Shown: positions 27,593-36,589 of the stretch, piece after piece
Layout: every line of letters starts with the position of its first letter
Position numbering within the stretch: position 1 is the stretch's first letter
NCBI GenBank assembly: GCA_900473185.1
Contig: UCKU01000003.1
Span: 284,205-348,204 of the forward strand
Direction of reading: 5' to 3'
Origin: Hyphomicrobiales bacterium
Lineage (GTDB): Bacteria > Pseudomonadota > Alphaproteobacteria > Rhizobiales > Rhizobiaceae
Length of the DNA: 64,000 nt
Notes under the pieces: model-generated
Told to the model about the DNA's origin: nothing
The model's input: the letters and a program-made list of their open reading frames with translations, nothing else
The model's database searches: none
Translations under genes and position numbers: made by a program

Positions 27593-29062
27593 ATGCCTGC
27601 TGTCCAGGAAACAGTCGATCGCGTCCGCCAGATCGATGTGGACCAGTATAAATACGGCTTCGAAACCGTCATCGAAATGGACAAGGCACCCAAGGGCCTT
27701 TCCGAAGACATCATCCGCCTGATCTCCTCCAAGAAGCAGGAGCCGGAATGGATGCTCGAATGGCGCCTGGAAGCCTACAAGCGCTGGCTGACGATGGACG
27801 AGCCCACATGGGCGCGCGTCGACTACCCGAAGATCGATTTCAACGCGATCCACTATTACGCGGCGCCGAAGAGCACGCCGGGTCCGAAGTCGCTCGAAGA
27901 AGTCGACCCTGAAATCCTCAAGGTCTACGAGAAGCTCGGCATTCCGCTAAAGGAACAGGAAATCCTCGCCGGCGTCGAGAAGCCGAGGATCGCCGTCGAT
28001 GCGGTGTTCGATTCCGTATCGGTCGTGACGACCTTCAAGGAAGAGCTGAAGAAGGCCGGCGTGATCTTCATGTCGATCTCGGAAGCGATCCGCGAACATC
28101 CCGAGCTGGTGCAGAAATATCTCGGCTCCGTCGTTCCGACGACCGACAACTATTATGCAACGCTGAACTCGGCCGTCTTCACTGACGGTTCCTTCGTCTT
28201 CGTGCCGAAGGGCGTGCGGTGCCCGATGGAGCTTTCCACCTATTTCCGCATCAACGAGAAGAATACGGGCCAGTTCGAGCGCACGCTGATCATTGCCGAG
28301 GAAGGCGCTTACGTCTCCTACCTCGAAGGCTGCACCGCACCGCAGCGCGATGAAAACCAGCTGCACGCCGCCGTGGTCGAGCTGATCGCGCTCGACGATG
28401 CCGAAATCAAGTATTCCACCGTCCAGAACTGGTATCCGGGCGACAAGGACGGCAAGGGCGGCATCTACAACTTCGTCACCAAGCGTGGCGATTGCCGCGG
28501 CGACCGTTCGAAGATCTCCTGGACGCAGGTCGAGACCGGTTCGGCGATCACCTGGAAGTATCCGTCCTGCATCCTGCGTGGCGATGATAGCCGCGGCGAG
28601 TTCTACTCGATCGCCGTGTCCAACGGCCATCAGCAGATCGACAGCGGCACCAAGATGATCCATCTCGGCAAGAACACGTCGAGCCGCATCGTCTCGAAGG
28701 GCATTGCTGCCGGCGTTTCGCAGAACACCTATCGCGGCCAGGTTTCAGCCCACCGCAAGGCCTCGAACGCCCGCAACTTCACTCAGTGCGACTCGCTGCT
28801 GATCGGCGACAAGTGCGGCGCCCATACGGTGCCTTACATCGAAGCGAAGAATTCGACGGCGCAGTTCGAACACGAAGCGACCACCTCGAAGATTTCCGAA
28901 GACCAGCTATTCTACTGCCTGCAGCGCGGCATTCCGACCGAGGCTGCAATCGCGCTGATCGTCAACGGCTTCGTCAAGGAAGTTCTGCAGGAACTACCGA
29001 TGGAATTCGCTGTCGAAGCGCAGAAGCTGATCAGCATTTCGCTGGAAGGCTCGGTCGGCTGA
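27593..29062 (+). CDS. sufB: Fe-S cluster assembly scaffold SufB
   Basis: 489 residues from ATG 27593, preceded by GGAGAG. Scaffold component of SufBCD. Landmarks: the [24 protein letters not shown]-terminal region, [35 protein letters not shown], and [22 protein letters not shown] with the conserved cluster/sulfur-handling Cys. Intact length. It comes 142 bases after the desulfurase gene. Confidence 0.97.
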   Translation: MPAVQETVDRVRQIDVDQYKYGFETVIEMDKAPKGLSEDIIRLISSKKQEPEWMLEWRLEAYKRWLTMDEPTWARVDYPKIDFNAIHYYAAPKSTPGPKSLEEVDPEILKVYEKLGIPLKEQEILAGVEKPRIAVDAVFDSVSVVTTFKEELKKAGVIFMSISEAIREHPELVQKYLGSVVPTTDNYYATLNSAVFTDGSFVFVPKGVRCPMELSTYFRINEKNTGQFERTLIIAEEGAYVSYLEGCTAPQRDENQLHAAVVELIALDDAEIKYSTVQNWYPGDKDGKGGIYNFVTKRGDCRGDRSKISWTQVETGSAITWKYPSCILRGDDSRGEFYSIAVSNGHQQIDSGTKMIHLGKNTSSRIVSKGIAAGVSQNTYRGQVSAHRKASNARNFTQCDSLLIGDKCGAHTVPYIEAKNSTAQFEHEATTSKISEDQLFYCLQRGIPTEAAIALIVNGFVKEVLQELPMEFAVEAQKLISISLEGSVG

Positions 29063-29063
29063 C

Positions 29064-29318
29064 ATGAGCGAGGCGGACAAGAAGCGAATTCTTGAACGCC
29101 TGACGAATATGCGCGGAGAGATCCTGTCGAAGATAGGCCCCCGCGAGCAGAGATACGTGACAGAAGTGCCGCCGGAGCAGCCTTATATGTTTCTCCGGCA
29201 GCGCATGGAAAAAATGGCAAAACCGGGAAAGACCATTGGGGATGTATCGGATTTTCTCGAATTGGTTTGGCTCCTAACGGCCGCGGTTTTCCGTGTCATT
29301 CGTTTCTTTTGGCGGTAA
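29064..29318 (+). CDS. Small membrane protein of unknown function between sufB and sufC
   Basis: 84 residues, starting one base after the sufB stop codon, so clearly translated with it. N-terminal half is charged and helical (ADKKRILERLTNMRGEILSKI), the middle has Pro-rich VPPEQPYMF, and the C-terminus has a hydrophobic segment (LELVWLLTAAVFRVIRFFW) ending in Arg. Looks like a single-pass, tail-anchored protein. I do not recognise the family, and no such gene is a standard part of suf. Confidence 0.7.
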   Translation: MSEADKKRILERLTNMRGEILSKIGPREQRYVTEVPPEQPYMFLRQRMEKMAKPGKTIGDVSDFLELVWLLTAAVFRVIRFFWR

Positions 29319-29398
29319 CGCCGAGCACAATATGCCGATGCACTTAGAAATTGCGCGAGGCTCCGAAGAGCTGCGCAGACAAAACGCAGGAACCAAAG

Positions 29399-30154
29399 AT
29401 GCTTGAAATCAAGAACCTTCATGCCCGCATCGCCGAAGACGGCACCGAGATCATCCGTGGCCTGAACCTGACCGTGAAGGCCGGCGAAGTTGCCGCCATC
29501 ATGGGCCCGAACGGCTCCGGCAAGTCGACGCTGTCATACATCCTCTCCGGCCGCGAAGACTATGAAGTGACCGAAGGCGACATTCTCTATAACGGCGAGA
29601 GCATTCTCGAGCTCGATGCTGCCGAGCGCGCCTCCAAGGGCATCTTTCTCGCCTTCCAGTACCCGGTCGAAATTCCGGGTGTCGCCACCATGCAGTTCCT
29701 GAAGGTAGCGATGAACGAGCAGCGCAAGGCGCGTGGCGAAGACGAGCTGACGACGCCGGACTTCATGCGCCGGGTCAAGGACGCAGCGGCCAAGCTGCAG
29801 ATCAACACCGAGATGCTGAAGCGCCCGCTGAACGTCGGCTTCTCCGGCGGTGAGAAGAAGCGCGCCGAAATCCTGCAGATGGCGCTTCTTGAGCCGAAGC
29901 TTTGCGTGCTCGACGAAACCGACTCCGGCCTCGACATCGACGCACTCAAGGTCGTGGCTGACGGCGTCAACGCGCTGCGTTCGCCGGATCGTGCCGTCAT
30001 CGTCATCACCCATTACCAGCGCCTGCTCGATTACATCGTGCCGGATACGGTCCACGTTCTCTACAAGGGCCAGGTCATCAAGTCCGGCGACAAGACGCTC
30101 GCCCATGAGCTGGAAGCCAACGGTTACGCCGACATTATCGGCGCCGCAGCCTGA
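29399..30154 (+). CDS. sufC: SufBCD complex ATPase SufC
   Basis: 251 residues from ATG 29399. ABC-type ATPase without a membrane domain; drives the SufBD scaffold. Walker A GPNGSGKST, signature motif GFSGGEKKRAEI, Walker B KLCVLDETDSGLDID, and H-loop VITHYQRLL are all present. The preceding AGGAACC serves as ribosome site. Separated from the small membrane gene by 80 bases. Confidence 0.97.
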   Translation: MLEIKNLHARIAEDGTEIIRGLNLTVKAGEVAAIMGPNGSGKSTLSYILSGREDYEVTEGDILYNGESILELDAAERASKGIFLAFQYPVEIPGVATMQFLKVAMNEQRKARGEDELTTPDFMRRVKDAAAKLQINTEMLKRPLNVGFSGGEKKRAEILQMALLEPKLCVLDETDSGLDIDALKVVADGVNALRSPDRAVIVITHYQRLLDYIVPDTVHVLYKGQVIKSGDKTLAHELEANGYADIIGAAA

Positions 30155-30177
30155 GCGTGGCGGAAAGGACGACGTCC

Positions 30178-31452
30178 ATGAACATGCAAACGACGAGCCG
30201 CCTGACCGCGGCCGAAGCGGCGCTGATCGAAGCCTTCAACCAGCAGATCGGCGAATTCCCAGGTAATGGCGCGGTCACCGCATTGCGCGACCGGCTTCTC
30301 GACGACCTGAAGAGGGAAGGCCTGCCGACGCGCCGCGTTGAGGCCTGGCACTATACGGACCTGAAGAACCTGCTGCGCAACATTCCGGCCCAGGCGGGTG
30401 ACGCCGGCTCGGAAGCGCTGGAGTCGCTGGTCGACGGCTCGCCGGTTCTTGCCGTGATCCAGGGCAAGCCTGTCCACAAGGCTTCTGCCGGCGATCTCGC
30501 TGTTGCGGTCTATTCCGAAAAACTGACCGATGGTTCGGCCGCCGCCAATCTCGACGCGCTCGGCCGCGACGATGCGGTTGGGCGCATCAACGGCAGCTTC
30601 GTCAAGGACGGCTATGTGGTCGACGTGCCTGATGGCACCGAGTTCGAAGAGCCACTGGAAATCCAGTTCGTGCATGCCGGCGGCGACATTCATACCCGCC
30701 TGCCGGTCAGCTTCGGCGCCAATGTGAAGGGTGTCGTTATCGAGCGTCACCAGTCGGTGACCGACAATGCTGCACTCGTGTCGCATGTCAGTGACATCAC
30801 GGTCGGGCAGGGCACGGAGTTGACCTGGATCATCCTGCAGCAGCAGGGGGCTGAGGATACACATCTCGGCCAGATCCGCGTCGATCTCGGCGCTGACGCC
30901 AAGTTGAAGCTCTTCGTCATCAATGCCGGCGGCAAGCTGGTGCGCCAGGAGTTGAATATCAAGGTGACAGGCGAGGGCGCCGATCTGACGCTGCGCGGCA
31001 TCAACCTGCTCGGCGCCGAGACGCACACCGACGTAACAATGGTGCTTGGCCACGACGTGCCGCACACCGGCTCGACGGAAGTGATCCGCAACGTCGTCTT
31101 CGACCGCGCCAAGGGCGTCTTCCAGGGCATGATCCGGGTTGCGCCCGATGCCCAGAAGACCGATGCCAAGATGGCCTGCAACACACTGCTGATGTCCGAC
31201 GATGCCGAATTCTCGGTCAAGCCCGAGCTCGAAATCTTCGCTGACGACGTGCAGTGCGGCCATGGTGCGACGGTTGCCGATATCGACCACAACCATCTCT
31301 ACTACCTGATGGCCCGCGGCATTCCGGAGAACAAGGCGCGCGCCATGCTCGTCAACGCCTTCGTTGCCGAGATCGTCGAGGAACTGGAAGACGAAGCCCT
31401 GGTCGAGGCGCTGGAAGGCGTCATTTCGGCCTGGCTGGAAAAGCACGCCTGA
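30178..31452 (+). CDS. sufD: Fe-S cluster assembly protein SufD
   Basis: 424 residues from ATG 30178, after GGAAAGGACG. Partner of SufB in the scaffold. Typical features: RVEAWHYTDLKNLL near residue 50, the beta-helical core (GGDIHTRLPVSFGAN and following), and the conserved C-terminal DDVQCGHGATVADIDHNHLYYLMARGIPENKA with its Cys and His. Starts 23 bases after sufC. Confidence 0.95.
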   Translation: MNMQTTSRLTAAEAALIEAFNQQIGEFPGNGAVTALRDRLLDDLKREGLPTRRVEAWHYTDLKNLLRNIPAQAGDAGSEALESLVDGSPVLAVIQGKPVHKASAGDLAVAVYSEKLTDGSAAANLDALGRDDAVGRINGSFVKDGYVVDVPDGTEFEEPLEIQFVHAGGDIHTRLPVSFGANVKGVVIERHQSVTDNAALVSHVSDITVGQGTELTWIILQQQGAEDTHLGQIRVDLGADAKLKLFVINAGGKLVRQELNIKVTGEGADLTLRGINLLGAETHTDVTMVLGHDVPHTGSTEVIRNVVFDRAKGVFQGMIRVAPDAQKTDAKMACNTLLMSDDAEFSVKPELEIFADDVQCGHGATVADIDHNHLYYLMARGIPENKARAMLVNAFVAEIVEELEDEALVEALEGVISAWLEKHA

Positions 31453-31464
31453 TCGGATATCGCC

Positions 31465-32706
31465 ATGGACAAGATCGTGCCGGCAACTGCCTATGATGTC
31501 GAAGCCATCCGCAGGGATTTCCCGATCCTTGCGGAGAAGGTGCATGGCAAGCCGCTGGTCTATCTGGACAACGGCGCCTCCGCACAGAAGCCGCAGGCGG
31601 TGATCGATGCGATCTCGCATGCCTACAGCCATGAATATGCCAATGTGCATCGTGGCCTTCACTACCTCTCGAATGCCGCGACGGAGGCCTATGAGGCCTC
31701 GCGCGAAAAGGTTCGTCGCTTCCTGAACGCACCTTCGGTTGATGACATCGTCTTCACCAAGAACTCGACGGAGGCGATCAACACCGTCGCCTATGGCTGG
31801 GGCATGCCCAAGATCGGCGAAGGCGACGAGATCGTGCTGACGATCATGGAGCACCACTCCAACATCGTGCCCTGGCATTTCATTAGGGAAAGGCAGGGCG
31901 CCAAGCTCGTCTGGGTGCCCGTGGATGACGAGGGCGCCTTCCATATCGAGGATTTCGAAAAGAGCCTGACCGACAAGACCAAGCTCGTCGCCATTACCCA
32001 TATGTCGAATGCGCTCGGCACGATCGTGCCGGTCAAGGAAGTCTGCCGCATTGCCCATGAGCGCGGCATTCCCGTTCTGATCGACGGCTCGCAGGGTGCA
32101 GTGCATCTGCCCGTCGATGTGCAGGATATCGATTGCGACTGGTATGTCATGACCGGCCACAAGCTTTATGGCCCGTCGGGTATCGGCGTGCTTTACGGCA
32201 AGACGGACCGGCTGAAGGAGATGCGGCCGTTCCAGGGCGGTGGCGAGATGATCTTCGAGGTGAGCGAGGATATCGTCACCTATAATGATCCGCCGCATCG
32301 TTTCGAGGCCGGCACGCCGCCGATCGTGCAGGCGATCGGGCTCGGTTATGCGCTCGACTATATGGACAAGATCGGCCGCGAGAATATCGCAGCCCATGAG
32401 GCGGATCTGACCGCCTATGCCGAGGAGCGGCTCAAAGCGGTCAATTCGCTGCGCGTCTTTGGCAATGCGCCAGGCAAGGGCGCCATCTTCTCCTTCGAGT
32501 TGGCGGGCATTCATGCCCATGACGTCTCGATGGTGATCGACCGGCAGGGTGTTGCCGTACGCGCTGGAACACATTGCGCCATGCCGCTCTTGAAACGCTT
32601 CGGCGTGACCTCCACATGCCGTGCATCCTTCGGCATGTATAATACCCGCGCCGAGGTGGATGTGCTTGCAGATGCGCTCGACTATGCGCGCAAGTTCTTT
32701 GCTTGA
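31465..32706 (+). CDS. sufS: SufS-type cysteine desulfurase
   Basis: 413 residues. The N-terminus VEAIRRDFPILAEKVHGKPLVYLDN, the PLP lysine in MTGHKLYGPSGIGVLYG and the active Cys in RAGTHCAMPLLKRFG (about residue 372) define the SufS/CsdA (group II) type. It normally passes sulfur via SufE or a comparable acceptor; no SufE or SufU gene is in the operon. Twelve bases after sufD. Confidence 0.96.
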   Translation: MDKIVPATAYDVEAIRRDFPILAEKVHGKPLVYLDNGASAQKPQAVIDAISHAYSHEYANVHRGLHYLSNAATEAYEASREKVRRFLNAPSVDDIVFTKNSTEAINTVAYGWGMPKIGEGDEIVLTIMEHHSNIVPWHFIRERQGAKLVWVPVDDEGAFHIEDFEKSLTDKTKLVAITHMSNALGTIVPVKEVCRIAHERGIPVLIDGSQGAVHLPVDVQDIDCDWYVMTGHKLYGPSGIGVLYGKTDRLKEMRPFQGGGEMIFEVSEDIVTYNDPPHRFEAGTPPIVQAIGLGYALDYMDKIGRENIAAHEADLTAYAEERLKAVNSLRVFGNAPGKGAIFSFELAGIHAHDVSMVIDRQGVAVRAGTHCAMPLLKRFGVTSTCRASFGMYNTRAEVDVLADALDYARKFFA

Positions 32707-32716
32707 GGAAGAAGCC

Positions 32717-33091
32717 ATGAGCCTGAATGAAGAGAAGATCGACGTGCGCGAAGGCATCGTGCATTCCAGCATTCCCGAAGCGGAGTTGGCGCGTCTCAGC
32801 GACGACGTGATCGGCGCTCTCAAGACCGTTTACGACCCGGAAATTCCAGCAGACATCTTCGAGCTTGGCCTCATCTACAAGATCGACATCGAAGACGACC
32901 GCATGGTGAAGATCATGATGACGCTGACCGCACCCGGCTGCCCGGTTGCCGGCGAAATGCCGGGCTGGGTGGAAAATGCCGTCGGCGCCGTCGAAGGTGT
33001 TTCGGGCGTCGAGGTCGCCATGACCTTCGATCCGCCGTGGACGCCGGACCGTATGTCCGAGGAGGCGCAGGTCGCCGTTGGCTGGTATTGA
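32717..33091 (+). CDS. sufT: SUF system DUF59 protein (SufT/MIP18-like)
   Basis: 124 residues. The MIP18/DUF59 core is clear: DDVIGALKTVYDPEIPADIFELGLIYKIDI, then TAPGCPVAGEMPGWV with the conserved Cys, and VAMTFDPPWTPDRMSEEAQ. Known bacterial members take part in Fe-S cluster maturation or repair. Ten bases after sufS, and a normal component of alphaproteobacterial suf operons. Confidence 0.92.
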   Translation: MSLNEEKIDVREGIVHSSIPEAELARLSDDVIGALKTVYDPEIPADIFELGLIYKIDIEDDRMVKIMMTLTAPGCPVAGEMPGWVENAVGAVEGVSGVEVAMTFDPPWTPDRMSEEAQVAVGWY

Positions 33092-33181
33092 CCGGCCGGT
33101 ATTGATCCGTTTACTCGCGGCGACTACATTGAATCACCAAGCACCGGATCTTGACCCCGGTTGCGGAAGGAGATCGAGCCC

Positions 33182-33577
33182 ATGGGCTTTGCAGTAATGA
33201 GCATGACGGAAGCCGCCGCAGAGCGCGTGAAGGCGATCGTTGGCAATGGCGGGCCGGATGCCAAGGGCATTCGCGTCGGCATCAAGAAGGGTGGCTGCGC
33301 CGGGATGGAATATACCATCGACATGGTGACGGAACCCAATGCCAAGGACGACCTGATCGAGCGCGACGGCGCCAAGGTCTGGATCGAGCCGTCTGCCGTT
33401 CTTTATCTGCTCGGCACCGAACTCGGCTTCGAAACGACGACGCTACGTTCCGGCTTCATCTTTACCAATCCGAACCAGACATCGGCCTGCGGCTGCGGTG
33501 AGTCCGTAGAGCTGAAGCCCGCCGATCTGGCAGCGCTTGCCGCACGCGGCGATGCCGTGGTTCCGGCTCAGCATTAA
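33182..33577 (+). CDS. sufA: A-type Fe-S carrier SufA
   Basis: 131 residues from ATG 33182, after AAGGAGAT. A-type carrier with its three Cys in conserved positions: KKGGCAGMEY and SACGCGESVE. It shuttles clusters from the SufBCD scaffold to targets. Last gene of the operon; followed by the structured repeat at 33630. A TTG start at 33161 would add seven residues without better support. Confidence 0.95.
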   Translation: MGFAVMSMTEAAAERVKAIVGNGGPDAKGIRVGIKKGGCAGMEYTIDMVTEPNAKDDLIERDGAKVWIEPSAVLYLLGTELGFETTTLRSGFIFTNPNQTSACGCGESVELKPADLAALAARGDAVVPAQH

Positions 33578-33629
33578 AGCGTGTCGCGATCTTTCAGATC
33601 GCTTGACGCGCTTTAAGTCTTTGTTTTGC

Positions 33630-33674
33630 GCATGTCGTTATCGTAAAACCGCTGCACACTTTTGCGCGACATGC
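33630..33674. repeat. Structured intergenic repeat, copy A
   Basis: GCATGTCG (33630-33637) pairs with CGACATGC (33667-33674), an eight-base-pair stem closing a 29-base loop. Inside, 33645-33665 is identical for 21 bases to 46657-46677 in copy B, whose closing arms are different (GCAATTCC and GGAATTGC). Lies after sufA. Confidence 0.75.
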
Positions 33675-33783
33675 TAAGCAATTTTTCATTGAAATTGCCT
33701 GATGGCCGCCATAATTGGCGGCCTTTTGATTTTTATGAGCCTGTCCGAGATCGACAAGCGACCAAGAAGAAACGAAGCGGACA

Positions 33784-34404
33784 ATGCTCTTTCTGTTCCT
33801 GAAAGGCGCCCTGCTGGGCGTCATCATCACCGCGCCGCTCGGGCCGATCGGAACGCTCTGCATCAACAGAAGCCTCGAGAAGGGATTCTGGTACGGTTTT
33901 TCCGGCGGGCTAGGAACGGCGCTGGGCGATGCGACCTACGCGCTGGTCGCAGTAGCCGGGATTGCCGTCTTTTCGGAAACCATGTCGATGGCCACCATTC
34001 CGCTGGCGCTTGGCGGCGGGCTGATGCTGCTCTGGCTCGGCTGGCGGGGACTGAAGAACAAGGGAAAGATTAAGGCGGCAAAGATCAAGGCGGCCGACTT
34101 CCTGCACACGACCATCTCGACCTTCCTGCTGACCATCTCCAATCCGGCGACGATCCTCTCCTTCGGGGCGCTGTTTGCCGGGCTTGGGCTGACGGAGGAG
34201 ACGCGCCGCTTCAGCTCGGCGATGATCGTCTCGGGCGTCTTCCTGGGGTCGCTCCTCTGGTGGTTTTGCCTCAGCGGCGCGGTCAGCCTTGCAAGAGACC
34301 GGCTCTCGGCCGATTTCACGGCCAAGGTCGGCCGAGCGACGAGCTATATGCTGATCGCTTTCGGCGCGGTGGCGCTCGGTTCGGTGGCTTATTCGATCGT
34401 TTGA
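33784..34404 (+). CDS. LysE/RhtB family exporter
   Basis: 206 residues, about six membrane segments. The N-terminal LGVIITAPLGPIGTLCINRSLEKGFWYGFSGGLGTALGDATYALVA and LTISNPATILSFGALFAGLG match the LysE superfamily. Substrates in the family are amino acids or related compounds. Not resolvable here. Upstream AAGCGGAC provides a weak ribosome site. Confidence 0.9.
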   Translation: MLFLFLKGALLGVIITAPLGPIGTLCINRSLEKGFWYGFSGGLGTALGDATYALVAVAGIAVFSETMSMATIPLALGGGLMLLWLGWRGLKNKGKIKAAKIKAADFLHTTISTFLLTISNPATILSFGALFAGLGLTEETRRFSSAMIVSGVFLGSLLWWFCLSGAVSLARDRLSADFTAKVGRATSYMLIAFGAVALGSVAYSIV

Positions 34405-34419
34405 AGAGGTAAGGCGCGA

Positions 34420-34725
34420 TCAGTCGCGCTTGATGTTCATCAGCACGTCCCAGAGATCGGCCCCGGTCTCGAAGACTGATGCGTTTGCCTTGTAGCTCTG
34501 TTCGGTCTCGATGAGATCGGTCAGTTCAGTCGGGAAATCCACACCCTGATCCGTATTGGTGACGCTTGCCTGCACGCCTGAGGGTTCGACGGACTGGAAG
34601 CTGGTGTTCAGCCGGCCATAGCCTGGCGTGCTCGCATTGGCGACGTTATTGGCGATCGCACTTGCGCGCGTCGACTGCGCCAGCATTCCCGAAAGAGCCG
34701 TATGCGTGATTGCAGAAATGCTCAT
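34420..34725 (-). CDS. Minimal flagellar rod-like protein
   Basis: 101 residues. N-terminal half carries IANNVANASTPGY, the Flg_bb_rod motif of FlgB/C/E/F/G. The C-terminal half carries LIETEQSYKANASVFETGADLWDVLMNIKR, matching the FlgC/FlgG C-terminal helix (Flg_bbr_C). The central domain of true rod and hook proteins is absent, so both flanking helices meet directly. No other flagellar genes are in the window. Could be an assembly helper, a relic, or a true short rod-type subunit. Confidence 0.8.
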   Translation of the reverse strand: MSISAITHTALSGMLAQSTRASAIANNVANASTPGYGRLNTSFQSVEPSGVQASVTNTDQGVDFPTELTDLIETEQSYKANASVFETGADLWDVLMNIKRD

Positions 34726-34849
34726 CGACCGTTTCCCTATTTCCGGACTGCCAGCGTTTTACCGACAAGGATTTAGGGAATGCTGAACGGCTTCGGTTAG
34801 CGAAAGGCAAGGGGATCTGGGACAGCTGTGCCGGAATGGTACGACAGCC

Positions 34850-35434
34850 TCAGCGACCGGCTTTCATGCCCGCAATCAGGATATCGATGAGTTGCCTTGC
34901 TGCATTCCGCCAAGCCGGGCCGCAGCTGATGCTCGCGCCGCCCGCCAGCGCGCGCAAAATATCGAGAGGGTCCATCGCCAGACGGATTTCACCGGTGGCG
35001 ACGGCGCGATCCACCAGCAGATTGACGGCACCTATGATCAAATCGGCTGAATCCGCATAGAGCTCGGAGGTGCCGCCAACAAGCGAATCCAGCACTTCGG
35101 ACATGCCATGTTTCGTCACCACATAGTCGACGAACTGGACCAGCCACAGGCGCAGCGCTTCGACAGGCGGATGCGTTTCGGCGAGGCTTTTGGCGGCAGC
35201 GGCAAGCTGCGCCGTCTCATTGCGGTAGATGGCGGAAACCAGTGCGTCGCGCGTCGGGAAATGCCGATAGAGCGTGCCGATGCCAACGCCGGCAATGCGA
35301 GCGATTTCCTCCAGGCTGGCGCTGGAACCCTTTTCGGCGAATACGGTCTTTGCCGTTTCCATCAACAGAAGGCGGTTGCGTTCGGCATCCGCACGCGGCT
35401 TTCGGACGGTGGACCCGTCACTTTTTCCGGCCAT
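34850..35434 (-). CDS. TetR family transcriptional regulator
   Basis: 194 residues. The N-terminal DNA-binding domain is clear: KTVFAEKGSSASLEEIARIAGVGIGTLYRHFPTRDALVSAIY (about residues 29-70). The C-terminal ligand domain is unspecific. Divergent from the SDR gene at 35569, and the intervening region has two matching palindromes. So it very probably represses that gene and itself. Confidence 0.92.
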   Translation of the reverse strand: MAGKSDGSTVRKPRADAERNRLLLMETAKTVFAEKGSSASLEEIARIAGVGIGTLYRHFPTRDALVSAIYRNETAQLAAAAKSLAETHPPVEALRLWLVQFVDYVVTKHGMSEVLDSLVGGTSELYADSADLIIGAVNLLVDRAVATGEIRLAMDPLDILRALAGGASISCGPAWRNAARQLIDILIAGMKAGR

Positions 35435-35456
35435 TTACGAGAAGTCCCCTTGATAA

Positions 35457-35494
35457 ACGGAGGTTCCCTCCGTATTTATCTGGAGGCATCCTCC
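35457..35494. promoter_or_regulatory. Twin operator for the TetR regulator
   Basis: Site one: ACGGAGG-TTC-CCTCCGT at 35457-35473, perfect 7-3-7. Site two: GGAGG-CAT-CCTCC at 35482-35494 shares the same core. Centres are 23 bases apart. Located in the divergent gap between the regulator (ends 35434) and SDR (starts 35569), as expected for TetR autoregulation. Confidence 0.7.
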
Positions 35495-35568
35495 TTTTAT
35501 TCCATTTGAGGCTGGTGGGCAATGGTTCACCAGTCCGGAGCGGTGCGTCCATGATCAAGGAGATAATC

Positions 35569-36537
35569 ATGAGTGGACTTTTTGGCGCGACATCGACCAC
35601 CGACGAGGTGCTCGCCGGCGTCGATCTCAAGGGCAAGCGCGTGCTGGTGACGGGTGTTTCGGCCGGCCTCGGCGTGGAAACCGCGCGCGTGCTGGCAGCC
35701 CATGGAGCGCAGGTGGTGGGCACGGCGCGTGACCTTGCAAAGGCGAGAGCGGCAACGGAAGTCGTGCGCGCCGGTGCTGCCAATGGCGGCAGCCTCGATA
35801 TCGTCGAGCTCGATCTTGCCTCTCTGGCAAGCGTGCGCGCCTGCGCCGATGCGCTCATTGCGGATGGTCGCCCCTTCGATGTCGTCATCGCCAATGCCGG
35901 CGTCATGGCCGCTCCCTTCGGCCGCACCGCCGATGGTTTCGAAACGCAGTTCGGCACCAATCATCTCGGTCATTTCGTACTGGTCAACCGCATCGCACCG
36001 CTCGTCAAATCCGGCGGCCGTGTGGTGATCGTCGCATCCTCGGGCCATCGCATGGCACCTTTCAGCCTCGACGATCTCAATTTCGAGAGCAAGTCTTACG
36101 AGCCCTGGGCGGCCTATGCCCAGTCGAAGACCGCAAATATCCTGTTCGCGGTGGAACTCGACCGGCGCCTGAGGGAGCGCGGCATCCGCGCAACAGCACT
36201 GCATCCCGGTGGCATCAACACCGAGCTCGGGCGTCACCTCGACCCTGGCATGATCGAAGGCATGTTGGCGCAGATCAACGCGGCACTCGCCGCCGAGGGC
36301 AAGCCGCCCTTCCAGTGGAAGACGATTCCTCAGGGTGCCGCTACCTCCGTCTGGGCAGGTTTCATCGCCCCGGCAGATGCGGTCGGCGGCAGATATTGCG
36401 AGAATTGCCACGTCTCCGAAGTGACGGATGCCGAGATCAGCCCGATTTCCGAAGGGGTGCGTGCCTACGCGCTTAATCCCGAGATAGCCAAGGCATTGTG
36501 GGCCAAGAGCGAAGAGCTGGTCGGCGAGCGCTTCTAA
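35569..36537 (+). CDS. Short-chain dehydrogenase/reductase (SDR)
   Basis: 322 residues from ATG 35569 after AAGGAGA. The cofactor loop is VTGVSAGLGVETAR, then NAGVM and the active-site YAQSKTAN (Tyr-x-x-x-Lys). It resembles the retinol-dehydrogenase/WWOX-like subgroup. A C-terminal extension holds CENCHVSEV. The physiological substrate is unknown; divergent pairing with the TetR gene suggests the regulator senses that substrate or product. Confidence 0.9.
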   Translation: MSGLFGATSTTDEVLAGVDLKGKRVLVTGVSAGLGVETARVLAAHGAQVVGTARDLAKARAATEVVRAGAANGGSLDIVELDLASLASVRACADALIADGRPFDVVIANAGVMAAPFGRTADGFETQFGTNHLGHFVLVNRIAPLVKSGGRVVIVASSGHRMAPFSLDDLNFESKSYEPWAAYAQSKTANILFAVELDRRLRERGIRATALHPGGINTELGRHLDPGMIEGMLAQINAALAAEGKPPFQWKTIPQGAATSVWAGFIAPADAVGGRYCENCHVSEVTDAEISPISEGVRAYALNPEIAKALWAKSEELVGERF

Positions 36538-36589
36538 GCCGCAAACCATCCCGCTTCGACGCAGATAAAAAGCAGGGGGACGGGGAAAC

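Noticed and set aside
30124..32823. 899-residue open frame opposite sufD and sufS
   Set aside because: Long antisense frame caused by high GC; both plus-strand genes are certain and the frame has no domain.
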